From: Camellia lanceoleosa
Taxonomy: Eukaryota; Streptophyta; Magnoliopsida; Ericales; Theaceae
Length of the DNA: 64,000 nucleotides
NCBI GenBank assembly: GCA_025200525.1
Contig: JANUSC010000051.1
Location: forward strand, 744,001 to 808,000
Direction of reading: 5' to 3'
Shown: one piece after another, positions 46,461-59,499 of the stretch
Layout: each line of letters starts with the position of its first letter
Position numbering within the stretch: position 1 is the first letter of the stretch
Notes under the pieces: model-generated
What the model saw: only the letters and a program-made list of their open reading frames with translations
Told to the model about the DNA's origin: nothing
The model's database searches: none
Program-made: the position numbers and the translations under genes

Positions 46461-47789
46461 AGCAAAACTACTGCCGGCCAGACTTGCTTCAAATTGCTCC
46501 ACTGTTCCACTGCTTTCAAAGTGTCTCCTCACCGGGGACATTTCAGAGGGAAAGATTGGATGCTTTCCTCCCTTTTACACCCCATCTTCTTGCCTATTTG
46601 AAGGCCTCTCCTCCTTCTTCAAGGTTAGAAGTTTTGGTCTCAAGAACACTTAACCAAATTCCTCATTTTCATAGCTTTAAACTCCAAAAAGCTTCAAGTG
46701 TCAAGGCCATTCCTTCATCAACACCTAGCCTCACCATCCCTACCATCACTTCAGCAGCAAGGAGGTGAATTTCAGAGGTTGAGAAGCTACAAATCGAGCC
46801 AAGAATCAAAGAGAGACAAGTCTTCAAGGGTAAGTCCTCAAAACCAACTTTTAGGGCATTTTCTTGATCCTTTTCTATACTTTAATTGGTTGAGAATTGG
46901 GGCTCCGACCCCTAATGCTTTTTAGTGTAAAATGAGCCCCTCTACAACTTTGTAGAAGGGCTCAACCTCATTTGGTGTTTGTATACACTAGTTCCTTCAA
47001 TATTCTTCAAGTTGGTAACATTTTTGCATGCTAAAATTGACCTATTTGTGTTGGTTTTGGGGGTCCGACCCCTACTTATTTTAGGCTTAAAATGAGACTC
47101 TCTACAACATTGTAGATGGGCTCAACTTCATTTGCCCTTTGTATCTACCACCTCCTTCAAATTTCATCAAGGGTGCCACTTTTGTATGCAATTTTTGACC
47201 TATTTGTGTTTGGTTTTAGGTCTTCGACCCCTACTGGTTTTAGTCTTATTTTGACCCCTTTACATGTTTCATGAAGAAGGTTTGGTCATTTGGTGTATAG
47301 ATTGCATGTCTTAGGTTATACCCTCTTGTGGCTTCATTTTTGTCTTCTATTTCTAGCATACTTGTCTTATGATTTAGAGGCTGCCATCTTCTGCATATAT
47401 GCTTATTTTTGGGCCCCCTTTCATGTTGTAGAAGAAAATTTTTCTATTTGAATTTTCTATATACTACTTGCTTTGAAAATCCTCTCTTTTACCGTATTCT
47501 TGCGAGCTTTTGTTGCCATATCTATGCTTGCATTTTGGCCATGTTTATTACTGAAAAAATGCCATATTTGGGACTGCCTTGCTACTGTTCTTGCTGCCAT
47601 GATCATATTTTGCATGTATAGCATGGCTATAGGCCATTTCGGGGCTTAATTTCGTACTTTCGGGATGAATGCATGCTTCGGGTGTCGTTTCGATTTGTTT
47701 CGGGGCTGTTTTCCCCTTTATTTAGGTGCTGAAATTCCATTACCATGTTTGCATATCATTTCCCATGACATTTGCATCATTTTTGCATT

Positions 47790-48810
47790 GCCTCGGTTTG
47801 CGTGCCAATGGGCACGCACTTCGAGGCACTTCTTTTTCATTCCGGCAGCCTATGTGAGTGTGGTTGAGGCCCTCTCATGTTGGCGTAAGCCCAATTCGCA
47901 TTTTCATGCTTGTATGCCATTGTCTCGATTTGCGTGTCCGCGGGCGCGCGTTTCGAGGCAGCTTCTTTTTTTACCCGACGGCCTCCTATGTGAGTGAGCT
48001 GAGGCTCTCCCATGTTGGTGTAAGTCCATCCCGGCATTCCGTATGCCATTTCATTGCATTTCATCATCGCCTCGATTTGCGCGCCTGTGGACACGCGCTT
48101 CGAGGCACTTCGGTCTTATCCGATTTTCATTCTTTTATCATCGCCTCGATTTGCGGCGCTACCAGGCACGCTTCGAGGCACCCTCATTTATCCGATTTTC
48201 CTTTCATCATCGCCGACGGCGCTACCAGGCACGCTTTGAGGCACTTCGATCTTATCCGATTTTCATTCTTTATCATCGCCGATTGGCGCTACCAGGCACG
48301 CACTTCGAGGCACCTCGATTTTATCCGATTTTCATCATCGCTCGACTTGCGCTACCAGGCACGCGCGTTCGAGGCACTTCTGCCTTATCCGATTTTCATT
48401 CTTTCATCATCGCCTCGATTTGCGGCGCTACCAGGCACGCTTCGAGGCACTTCGGTTTTATCTGATTTTCTCCTTTCATCATCGCCTCGATTTGCGCGCC
48501 TGTGGGCACGCGTTTCGAGGCACTTCGGTTTTATCCGATTTTCATTCTTTCATCATCGCCTCGGTTTGCGTGTCCGTGTGCACGCATTTCAAGGCACTTC
48601 GGTTTTATCCGATTTTGCATCGTACATCATCATCTCGGTTTGCGTGCCCGTGTGCACGCATTTCGAGGCACTCTAGTTTTATCTGATCTCCATTTTGGTT
48701 TCGTCTCGGTTTGCGCTACTGAGGCACGCGCTTCGAGGCACTTTGCTTTATCCGATTTTCATCTTTCAAAGATCGCCGGTTTGCGTGCCCGTGGGCACGC
48801 ATTTCGAGGC
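47790..48810 (+). repeat. Minisatellite in the element 4 LTR (about 66-75 bp unit)
   Basis: About eleven to twelve copies of a unit of type catcgcctcgatttgcgcgc...gcacgcgcttcgaggcacttcggttttatccgattttcat occur. Starts at 48069 and 48143 give a 74-bp period. The element 3 LTR lacks this array. The apparent 272-codon frame at 47858-48676 and its companions are by-products. Confidence 0.88.
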
Positions 48811-50281
48811 ATCCCATTTTTCATAGCATTCATGTGTATTCATCCCAACATTGAGTTGTGCAAATCTGCTCCTCGGCCATCATGCATCGATATGCGTGAT
48901 TGGTGGCGCGAGGATCGGGACATGCATATATTTGTGAAATACACTGCTATGCCCTTTTCCTGCTCTCCGTTGCAGCAAAAATGAAGAATTATCAGCTTTT
49001 CGGAATCTGGCACGCAATTCGAGGAAAACTGCAAACAGAGGCTAATCAGGGCATCCCAGTGGATTTCTGCGCCAGGCAGCTACAACATACATCATCCTTC
49101 AGAAGCGAGGCAGTCCCTGGCTTGCATGCCAGCTTTTACAGCTTTCATAGTTAATTTGTTTAATTAATTAGAAATTTGTAATATTTTGGACTGTAATATT
49201 TGGGACTGTATTATTCTTTTATTCGGACCCTCTGCGCGAGGGCACAACTGTAATAAGGGTGGGTGAGTGTGATGTATGTCTTCCAACCCCCATTTCTTTC
49301 TCCCTTTTATTTATCTGCTTTGGATGGTTAGATATAGGGCATATTTCAATTAGCATACAGTATGACAGCATGTTTGCATCATTCATCTGTATTGCATGCA
49401 TCGGGCTCGGCGCATCATACAAACTGCATTTGTATTTCAATTCTAAGTTGAATACATGTTAGCCGTTGCATTTCATATGCCATCTCTAGAATAGCCGAGC
49501 CTGCTATAGCTGCATTTTTGCATGTGTTGCATTAGGCATTCTGTATATTTTAGGATCATGCATGATTTCTAATAAGCTTTCTGTTTTGGCTTGGAGTACT
49601 CGGTAAGTGTTTATGCTTTAGCATCCTTGCATGTGTGCGAGTGTTGCCATGATAGCATGCTTGCCATGAGGCTAAATGCTTATGTGATATAACTGCCTTG
49701 AATGCCTGTGGGTGGAGGTTGGGTTATTTGAATTGGAGCAATTCATCGATTGTTTGTTAAGCCCACTAGATTGTGGCAAAATCTGTATTTTAAGCCTACC
49801 TGCGGGTAGCAAACCACCTTTCACAAACAAACATGAGATGTTTAGTTCCAATTCAGACGCCCATCTATACTTGTTTGTCATGAGCATCACATAGTAACCT
49901 AGGCTAATAACCGGAATAAGAGCATACAATGTTTTCAAAAGCAGATATCATGGTTAGTAGAGGCCGGTCTTTGACCGGGCGAGAGGGGTGCTCCACGATG
50001 TGACCTTCCCTAATCGTACCTAAGTTCCCGAGCCAACTTTGGTGATGACGGACACGTGGCCTTTTCGCACCGAGTCGTGGTTTCCTAAATTTCCCATTTT
50101 AAAATATTTAGGTGGCGACTACATTATCCGCAAAGATCCATGTTTGGCACTTCTTTCAAAAAATCTGTTTTCCTTCAAAACGATTTGCCGGATTTGGACT
50201 CTTTGGTTCGAGATTGAGAACCGCAACAAAAAACCGAGTCCGAACTGTAGCGAGGTCCCCCGCGGGCGTTGTTACAGTTTC

Positions 50282-50299
50282 TGGCGACTCTGCTGGGGA
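50282..50299 (+). other. Primer binding site, tRNA-Arg type, element 4
   Basis: TGGCGACTCTGCTGGGGA begins 5 bp after the LTR end. Compared with the tRNA-Arg(ACG) complement recalled from memory it has one mismatch (T for C at position 10). Confidence 0.7.
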
Positions 50300-51449
50300 C
50301 TTAGAGAACTTGACTCGAACTCTTGATATCTGGTTTTGGCTACATTTGTGTGTTTCTTTGCATTGCATTTGCATTGGTGCGCCTAGGACACCGTGTTTGC
50401 CATCTGCTATTCCTGAGCGGTTTGCCTGAGGCTTGTCTTGTCAAGGCATGTCCATAAGGCTTGCCGGTTACGGGCTCTGCCAGTATGGGAACACAAACCC
50501 CGGTTTTACCGGGGCACCCTTTTTGACCATTCGACCTAGTGCATATTCGGATCCATAGTGACCATTCCAAACTAGGACAGGTTGCTTACCCGTTTATAGG
50601 TTGTTTGAAGCCGCTGTGTGCGTAGTGAAACCCTAGTTCCTGACAAAATAGGACAGGGAAACCCTACCCCAACATAGGGGTGTTTTGGCTCTCACTTATC
50701 TGCTATGTGCTTGTTAGAGTGTGCCTCTACAGGGAATGCATGTATCAGTATGAGTTTGGGCATCAGGCCTGCGGGCATCAGTTTTTGAATTTGGGAAATC
50801 AGGCCTGCGGGCATTATCCAGTATTTGAGAATCAGTTGTCTGCGGATATCAAATTCAGTTTATCAGAACAGTGATACAGGAATATTGACCAGTATTTGAG
50901 GGCAGTGTATAGCCAGCTTACCAACTGTGTGTTGTTGTATACCCGACTGTGTGTGGTGTATTCAATTCAAGCCGTTATGCTGCCCGTTTGTGTACCCGAC
51001 TGTGTGTGGTGTATTCAATTTAAGCCGTTATGCTGCCCGTTTGTGTACCCGACTGTGTGTGGTGTATTCAATTTAAGCCGTTATGCTGCCCGTTTGTGTA
51101 CCCGACTGTGTGTGGTGTATTCAATTTAAGCCGTTATGCTTTATTTCTGGTTATTTATTTCTTTTTCGCTTTTATTTATCCTTTTGCTAGGACAGTTTGT
51201 AGCACAATTGCTTCCGAGCCAGTCGATATTTCCCAAGCAATCTGGACCCGAGGTCGCCGACTTACTCGATCCGAGGATCTAGTTGACGGACATCCGGTGT
51301 TCCATTCACTACCCCCGGTTATTAGAAGGAGACCGAGGAAACGCAGTCCATCAGAGCAGAGATTATTGGTACAGCGGTCTGCTTTAGAGACAGATAGTCG
51401 GGTTGAGATTCCCATTCCTGCTATAGAGACACCCTTGCCAGTTTTTCAG
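50300..51449 (+). other. Leader of element 4
   Basis: It aligns with 25055-26021. It includes the ggtttttaccggggcaccc segment, a possible 3' splice site (ttttgctag, about 51190) and then an open stretch (about 51200-51449: VDISQAIWTRGRRLTRSEDL...) in frame with the gag Met at 51450. The gag start may therefore lie upstream of 51450. Confidence 0.55.
50943..51140 (+). repeat. 53-bp tandem repeat in the element 4 leader
   Basis: Copies starting at 50943, 50996, 51049 and 51102 (cccgactgtgtgtggtgtat...) are almost identical; the last is partial. Element 3 has a single diverged copy at about 25650. The homogeneity points to recent expansion. Confidence 0.9.
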
Positions 51450-53643
51450 ATGGAACAACAGAATCCAACAATAGAGGCGATGATGCGCCAGATGGCTGAA
51501 AGCATGAAGCAAATGCAAGACGATGCTATCCGCCAGGCGGAATTTTCTGCATAACAAAGTCGCATTATGGCCCAACAACTGAGTTGATCACAGATTATAA
51601 CAATGAACGCGGCTCGCTTCAATCGAGTTCTCCTCCACCCGGCCCCATTACCTGAACAACCACCTGCTGGCCAGAATGCCCCTCCAAACCCTCAAAATGC
51701 CCAGTACCTGCAATACCCTCCCAAATCCACAAAATGCTCTGCCCAACCCACAAAACACCCAAGAGGACACAGGTCATCCAACGGGGCTGGCTCCGCCCCC
51801 GCTTCTACCACAACTGTCCAAAAACATTACCCCTAAGCACCCGGACTCTCCATTTGAGTTCGAGGTAGACCAGACAGCTCTGAAATTGAGCAAGTTGGAG
51901 AAGCTCTTTAAGAAGTCTCAAGGGGCAAAGGCCATCCCAAATATCGAAGACGGCTATACTGATGTGGCCGTGACTCTGCCCGACAGATTTAAAATGCCCC
52001 AGATCGATCGCTTTGATGGGTGCGAGGATCCTATGGTCCACCTCCTATATTCTCGGACGTCTTAAGACCAATGGGCCTAACCCACCGCAAAAGCTCTCTT
52101 TGTTGGTCGAACCACGCCGGGTGTGGCATCCACTTGGTACTCAAAACTCGATGATGATGTGAAAACAACCGATGAGATGGTGAGGCCTTCCTTGCACAAT
52201 ATTCATACAACACGCAAATCGAGGTCACGACTCGTGATCTCGAGACGACGAAGCAGAGCCTAAAGAGTCTTTTTTCGATTTTACCCGTGGAGAGCCAAGG
52301 CATCGATGTTGACCTTGAGGCCAACTGATAGAGATCAAATTCGGATGATTGTGCGCAATCTCCAGTCGGCATTAATGAAGAAGATGATCTTGATCCCTTT
52401 CCCCACCTTCGCAGATTTGCATGATATGGGGATGCAGATAGAGGATGCAATGAAACAGGGTCTGTTTGACCAAGATCGGGATCGACCAAGAACGCGAATC
52501 GGAATACCAATGCAGCCCGAGTGGCTCGCCAATACAAGAACCAGAGGTCGGAATGGTCACCACCAATCCCTTCCCAACCAAGGCCCATGGCCACACCTTT
52601 TCTCGATGCCTCGGAGCGATAATCAAGCCCCAAGATACCAACCCAGGGGTCAACGAACCTTCTCCCCACTCTATATGCCTTTGTCTAAAGTCCTCGGGGT
52701 CCTAGTCAGAAAGGGGCACCTGAAACCCTTGGAACCGAGGCCTCTACCGAATCCACTCCCCCCTTCCCATAACCCAGCCAAATATTGCCAATACCACCAA
52801 CAGCATGGTCATGACACCGACCAATGCTACAGGCTGCGTCATGAGGTTCAGGACCTTATCGACAAAAATATCATCCTACCTCCCCAAGGACCCAACGTCA
52901 CAAACAACCCACTCCCCAAACACAACCAAGATCCACCAAAAAGAGTCAACCTTATCCACACTGGGGGCGTATCTTACGATCCCAGTATCTACATAACTCC
53001 CACCCACCTACCCAAGCCAGAGGTGGTCCTTCCCGACAGCACTGACTTGTGCGTGTGGGACACCTCCCCAGCCCAACCCGAGCCAAAGGTGGTGACCATC
53101 GAACATGGAACGGGGCAGGCTTCTGAGGAAAGCAGAACTGTTGAATCTGGGGTGGAGCTACCTGAGAATTCAGCTGGCAGAGCTTATGATCCGAGTGGTT
53201 ATATCTTGTCAATGAGCCAGTCTAAACTGAGTATGGGGTTGTCGGAAGAGGCTGAGTTGTGTATGATCCGGGGGGACAAGCTTGAATCAGCGGGGGATGA
53301 TTTGACTACGGTGGACAAGGACTTCGCCAACCTTCAATCCTACGAGCAGGAATCAGGGGATGCACCGATTAATTGGTTCGAAGATGAGGAGTCAGCAGAA
53401 GTCGTCGGGTGGTTGGATGATCAGCCTGATATTGTACCATTTGTGGCCGGAAGGGCCGAGGACCAGATTACATTGCCGGAGAGCGCCGGTACGAAGAATT
53501 TCGCTCAAGAACGAAACATTTTGAGAACCGCACAGTTGTTGCTGGAAGAACAAGAAAAGAGATGGGCCTCTGAGAGAGGCAGAAAAGCAAGAACCATGAG
53601 GAAGCTGAGAGTGCTGCGGGCACGAAGACTGAACATGCTGTGA
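51450..53643 (+). pseudogene. gag: gag pseudogene, element 4
   Basis: MEQQNPTIEAMMRQMAESMKQ at 51450 is the counterpart of the element 3 N-terminus. The capsid half (51850-52040: LSKLEKLFKKSQGAK, MPQIDRFDG) is in another frame, and further shifts occur to about 52300. A clean 445-codon stretch (52306-53643) follows, with IRMIVRNLQ, PLSKVLGVLVRKGHLKPLEPRPLP, the zinc motif CQYHQQHGHDTDQC (about 52785-52830) and a long variable C-terminus. Small indels near 52560 alter the Ser/Thr-rich linker. The frame is lost at 53641. Confidence 0.88.
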
Positions 53644-56600
53644 GCATGAGGAATGAAATTACCGAGAGCACAAACAAACCAGAACCGGACAGATGCCTGC
53701 TAGACGCTAATGGAATGTGGTGGGAAGATGACGACTTGTATCTTGCCCACCTGAGCATTTAAGACCGGTGTGGCCAACCGGACAAGACTGTACCTCGAGG
53801 AGGTAGACCACATGACTAGGAGTGGGCGGTATTTCAAGCCCCCACACCTTGATCAACCCGAGGCATCAGGGAAAGATAAGGAAGCAGAGAAAGAAAGAAG
53901 CAAGTGGAAGAAGAGGTCATCTTGAAGCTAAAGAAAATACAAGCAGACATCTCCATTTGGGGACTGCTTATGGCTTCGAGGGTGCACCGGCAGGCTGTTT
54001 TATCTGCCATGGACAGAGCGAAACTTTCCATCGAAACTACGCCGGAACAACTAGTTGGTTTGGTCTTCCCGGGAGGAGGTTCCCCGGCATTGACCTTTAC
54101 GGACAAAGAATTGCCGCCTGAGGGCGTGGACCATACTGCACTCTCTACATCTCTCAGAGAATCACGGGGACAAATGGATTCCGGTGGTGCTTGTTGACAC
54201 CGGATCCGCTATCAATGTTTGTCCGGCCAGAACGGCCTATGCAATTGGGTTAAAGCCTGCGGACTTCACACCGACTACTCAAGTAATCAGAGCGTATGAT
54301 AATACGAGCAGGGATGTCCTGGGGACAGTAAAAATCCAAACCAAGATTGGGCCTGGGCAACACGAAGTAGATTTTCATGTCTTGGAGGTCCCTGCATCTT
54401 TTAACATGCTTTTGGGGCGACCCTGGTTGCATCAGGTGAAGGCCGTCTCATCTACTCTACATCAAATGGTGAAATACCCCTTTGGAAAGGGAGTAGCCAT
54501 TGTTTTTGGGAACTCATCAATCCATCCCCCTCCGGAGGTATCTACGCCAGTCCTGGAGATTGAACACGGCATGGAAGATATGTTTATATCGGGATTCACT
54601 TTGGCTGAGGCCCGGGTGGTACAAAACATAATGGCTGTGAATGAGGGTTTGTATGTCAGCGCTCAAGCCGTCTACCTCATGAACAAGCTCTGACATATCC
54701 CGGATGGGATTGGGAAGAAGCGGCCGAAGGTGTCGCGGCGTTGGCGGTGCCACATAATCCACATACCTTTGGATTAGGTTATCTGCCTACCAAAGAAGAT
54801 CGACGAGGAAAGGAAATGGCCAGCGGGGCGAGGCAATTTGGAAGCCTTTTGATCTAATACATAGGCCCATCTGGTACCGAACGGACGCTTCGTCCAGGGG
54901 GAAGATTTTCCATTTTGCGCTTCCCGAACCATGGTTGAGCGCGAGGGGAAGCGTGCGAGTTTCGAAATCTTCTTCGACCGCAACTATCCGGGGATAGCGT
55001 TGTCAAGAGCGCATGCACCCAACAACCGAGATCGAAAGGAATGAGGCGATGAGTCCCGAGGGCACCGAATTGGAAGTGGGGTAGCGCATGTCTCTCTCTC
55101 GATCCTCCGATCGACCAGATTGCTTGGGGAATAACGTCGCGGTTTCCGTGATTGGAGATGAAACGCAGCGACCAACCAGCTGACTATCTTGGGCGATCGA
55201 TCGCACCTCTCTCATTTGGCAAGACGAGGAGGTTCTTATCCAGTTAGTTCCGGTCAGTAGTGAGCGGAATCGATTCCACCGAGTCTTGTGAGTCGAATCA
55301 GTTCCACTGACCGAAGTCTGAAGTCTGGTACTCTGGGATGTTAACCCGATGCGAGTCTTGTCGAGTCGTCTTTTTTTTTTCATTTGAGTCTGTTAGTACC
55401 GGCGAATCGGCGATTTGGATGAACTTAATGAGAATGAGGTGAATGTGGTTTCCGAGTACTTTTCACGCCCCTAATTTATTGCATTAACTCGGACTTTCAA
55501 AATTTTGATCAAAACAACGAGGACGAAGTGCCTCCTTTTACAACGTTTAATTGAGCAAGAGCAAGAGAGATTTGTTAAGCCTTTAACGGATGAAATCATT
55601 TCAGAATATTGAGATCGAGGAGGACCCATGGTGGTCCAGATCGGGTCCACGTTGTCTTCGGAGGAACGCGGCGCTTAGTCGCTTTATTAAAAGATTTCAA
55701 AGATGTTTTCGTGGTCCTACGAAGACATGCCAGAATCGATCCCGAGATTATCTGATCGGATCCCCTTGACCGGGGCCCGACCTATCAAGCAGAAGCTCAG
55801 AAGGATCCGCCCGGATTGGGCTTTCAAGATCAAAGAAGAGGTCACCAAGCAAATTGACGCAGCTTCTGCTAGTATCGAATATCCCACTTGGTTGGCCAAC
55901 ATAGTGCCGTGTCTTAGAAGAAAGATGGCAAGATCCGGTGTCGTAGACTTCGAGGATTTAAACAGAGCGGTCAAGGGCGACTTTCCTTGCCACACATTGA
56001 TGAGCTAGTGGACTTACTGCGGGGCATGCACTCTCGTTCATGGATGGCTTCTGGCTATAACCAGATTGTGATGGCACCAGAGGACGAGAAAAGATGCATT
56101 CACCACCCTGTGAAACATATCGCTATCGGGTAATGCCGTTTGGGTTGAAGAATCTTTGGGCTACTTATCAACGGGTCGACCACAATATTACATGATATGA
56201 TCCACAAAGAGGTTGAGGTGTCGTGGGCGACATGATTGTCAAGTCCAAAGAAAGAGAGGGCCACTACACCGCCTTTGGCAAGTTTTTCCAAAGGATCGTG
56301 GAATTCAAAGGCGGTTAAACCCTCGAAATGTACGTTTGGTGTTACAATGAAAAATCTTGGGTTTCGATTACACAAAGGCATCGAGGTCGTCCCTTCCAAA
56401 ATCTAGGCCGTCTTAGAAATGCCACCACCAAAGACTGAAAAAGAGGTGCGAGGCTTTCTGGGTAAAGTGCAATTCATAAGACGGTTTATTTCAAAACTAA
56501 CCTTGACTTGTGAACCACTTTTTGGTCTTCTGAAGAAAGGCAAGAAGTTCCAATGGGACGGCCGATGCCAAGCTGCATTTGAACAGATTAAAGAATATCT

Positions 56601-58770
56601 ACAGAACCCACCCGTTTTGTCACCACCAGAATCAGGGAAACCGTTGATTTTGTACCTGTCAGTGACTGAGACCACGATGGGCTGCATGCTTGCACAAGAA
56701 TCAGAAGATAGGGTGGAGAAAGCCATCTATTATTTGAGCAAGAAAATGCTAGAGTATGAGACCCGGTATACGCCGCTGGAAAAGGCTTGTCTAGCTCTGG
56801 TATGGGCTACCAGGAAGTTGCGGCACTACTTGTTAGCTCACTCTGTAATGCTGGTTTCGCGACTTGATCCCATCAAATATCTTTTCGAGAAACCAGCGCT
56901 TACGGGTAGGCTAGCTCGTTGGTTGCTGTTGCTCTCCGAATTTGATCTTACATATGTGACGCGCAAGTCAGTAAAGGGCAGAGCAGTAGCAGAGTTCCTT
57001 GCCGACCATCCGGTTGAGGGGGATGAAGCAGTTGAGTACTTATTCCCAGATGAAGCAATTCTGCATATCGACGAGGAAAGTTGGACGATGTACTTTGACG
57101 GAGCGTCAAATCAACATGGGTATGGGATAGGAGTGTTGCTGATAGCACCCGACAATTCCCGTATCCCTCTAGCCTTCAAACTCCGTTTCAAAGTCTCAAA
57201 TAACGGCGAATCTGGCGTGCATTGTTGGTATGGAAGCACGGAATTAGGGCAAGACAATTTGGGCGTTATCGGAGATTCGAATCTTGTTGTGTCCCAAGCT
57301 AAAGGAGACTGGAAAGTAAAAGAAGAAAATATGATGATGTATCACCAAACCTTGGATTTGCTGATTCCTCGGTTTGAAAAGTTAAGTTTTACTCATCTAC
57401 TAAGAGAGAACAACAAGTTCGCAGACGCTTTAGCAACTCTATCATCCATGATAGACATCCCACGTGGAGTCCGAATGCGTCCAGTCATTATCGACGAATT
57501 CGACCGCCTATGAGTCGATTGCGACCATAGATGAAGTTCGTGACGAACACCCCGTATTACGACATCCGAACTTTTTGGAAATGTAAACATACCCGCCAGG
57601 TAAATGCCAAAGACAAGAGGGCAATAAGAAGAATGTCATCAGTTCATCATCTGCGGGGTAAACCTGCATGAAGAGGTCATCCGGGAATGCATAAAGCGTG
57701 TTGATCTTGAAGAGTCCAAGCGCTGATGGAAGCCATCCACGGGGTGAATGCGGTGCACATATGAATGGGGTGATGTTGGCGGAAGATCCTTAGACAAGGT
57801 TATTATTGGTCCACCATGGAGGAGGATTGTATCGGTTTCAATCGGCGATGCCACAAATGTCGATTCATGCAAATCGCATGAACATTCCGCCAAAAGGCGT
57901 ACAACATGACTTCGCCATGGCCTTTTTTCTCGTCTGGGAATTGATGTGATCGAGCGGATCGCCACGAAAGGGTCAAATGGGCATGAGTTCATCCTCGTGG
58001 CGATAGATTACTTCACAAAGTGGGTTGAGGCCCAATCTTATGCAGTGTTGAAAGCTTCACACGTTGCAAAATTCATCAGAAACAACATCATCTGTCGCTA
58101 CGGAGTCCCGAATGAAATAGTTTCAGACAATGGTTCCCACTTCAAGAAGGAGGTGATTGACTTGTTGGAGAAATACAACGTGGCTTTTCATAAGTCGTCT
58201 ACTTACCGGCCGCAAACTAACGGAGCAGTTGAGGCCGCCAACAAGAATATCAAGTGCATATTACAGAAGATGGTGGAAACCTACAGGGACTGGCCGGATA
58301 AGTTGCCGTTTGCTCTATGGGGCTACAGGACTTCGATCAGAACTTCTACTGGGGCGACTCCGTACTCATTAGTCTATGGGATGGAGGCCGTTCTACCAAT
58401 TGAGATCGAGGTCCCGTCATTGCGAGTATTGGCCGAGTGCCAGATAGCCGAAGCGGATTGGCAGCAAAGCAGGTTTGAAGAACTCATGCTCTTTGATGAA
58501 AGGAGATTGAAAGCACTGTACCACGTTCAGGGTTATCAACGCAGAATCGCCCGGGCTTTCAACAAGAAGGTTAAGTCCAGGAACTTGAAAGAAGGAGATT
58601 TAGTACTCAAAGACAACCGAGCTCCCATCCACGACCCAAGGCAAGTTCGGACCAATTGGTGGTCCTACATCATCAAGTCAATCAGTCAGTGGGGTGGTTC
58701 GATGGATCTAGATGGCTTGGAGTTTTCCCAACCGATCAATATGGACAAGTTGAAGAAATACTACCCTTGA
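53644..58770 (+). pseudogene. pol: pol pseudogene (PR-RT-RH-aRH-IN), element 4
   Basis: Protease follows ISIWGLLMASRVHRQAVLSAM (53955), with a frameshift near 54150 before an intact DTGSA (about 54197) and GRPWLHQVKAVSS. The G-patch-like segment is damaged at 54700. The linker and RT (54700-56420) are shredded by many 1-3 base losses, and the YVDD equivalent (about 56218-56232) is disrupted. A clean 364-codon block (56419-57513) covers RT thumb, RNase H 1 and RNase H 2. RNase H 2 has the Asp (MYFDGAS) and GDSNLV, but the NNEAEYEA Glu motif is destroyed by a deletion (about 57200-57235). After a damaged zinc region (57515-57940), integrase is clean at 57943-58770 with Asp at 57943, SDNGSHF and GAVEAANK, ending at TGA 58768-58770. 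Confidence 0.9.
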
Positions 58771-59499
58771 GAGGCTCGCTGGGCGAAAACCGAAAGGCGA
58801 CCTAGGCAAAACTTCGAGCATAGAAAATTTGAAAATTATAAAAGCGAGCTCATAAGGTTGAAAACCCGCAAAGGCGGCCTTGGCAAAAGTTAGAGCGCAA
58901 AAGGAGAGCAAAAACACTCGGCGAACCCAAACCACGAACTACGTAGACTTGATTCCCTCTTTGGGATCGTGGCGGCTTCATCTTGAAGTTCGATCACAAT
59001 CTTTTCCCCGATCAACTTAGTCCATTTTGATCACCTCAGTCATCTTTATTCATCAGCATTCACTACGATCTCCGGTACAGTGCTATTCAAACTAGGGGCA
59101 ACTTTCCGTTGCAATGGAGTGTCGCGGCGTCATTCAGACTAGGGGCAACTTTCCGTTGCCACATTTTGCCCGAGCACCTTTTTCAGACTAGGGGCAACTT
59201 TCCAGTTGCTAGGATTCGGGGTTGTGTGTCTCGATGGATTTGAGCGTGTCGATTCGATCCATATCGAAAATAGTTTTGAAAAGTTTTCATAAAAGTTGAC
59301 TTTGTTCAAATTAATCTTTTCACAACTAAGACCATTTTGGACCAAAAGCGGGGGTCTTGATTACCACAACCTTCAATTTCATTAATTTCAAAAGCGAGTT
59401 CTTTTGCTCTTGCATACAATTGAAGTTGTTTTCATTACACTCACGCTAGAAAACTTTGAAAGTACTAATAAAGCAATAAATCTGGGGCATAGTCTAGTC
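58771..59499. other. Spacer between pol and the antisense genes, element 4
   Basis: Non-coding; the counterpart of 33497-34153. The short motif actaggggcaactttccgttgc occurs three times at 59090-59210 versus once in element 3. No gene seen. Confidence 0.6.

Larger units (their letters stand above)
45146..50276 (+). repeat. 5' LTR of element 4 (5131 bp)
   Basis: It runs from TGTAGACACCCC to GGGCGTTGTTACA, 5 bp before the primer site. It is longer than the element 3 LTR largely because of a minisatellite at 47790-48810. Exceptionally long LTRs are usual in Tat/Ogre elements. Confidence 0.9.

Noticed and set aside
45162..46925. Several overlapping frames of 80-180 residues in the element 4 LTR
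   Set aside because: They lie in the U3 region on both strands with no conserved frame between the element 3 and 4 LTRs. They are GC-rich chance frames.
47858..48676. 272-residue plus-strand frame with recurring SRHFGFIRFSF words
   Set aside because: It is a translation of the 66-75 bp LTR minisatellite, with overlapping alternatives in other frames. No start context or homologue is recognised.
50943..51140. CRISPR-like direct repeats
   Set aside because: The 53-bp units are contiguous with no unique spacers, and the setting is a plant retrotransposon leader. This is an ordinary tandem repeat.
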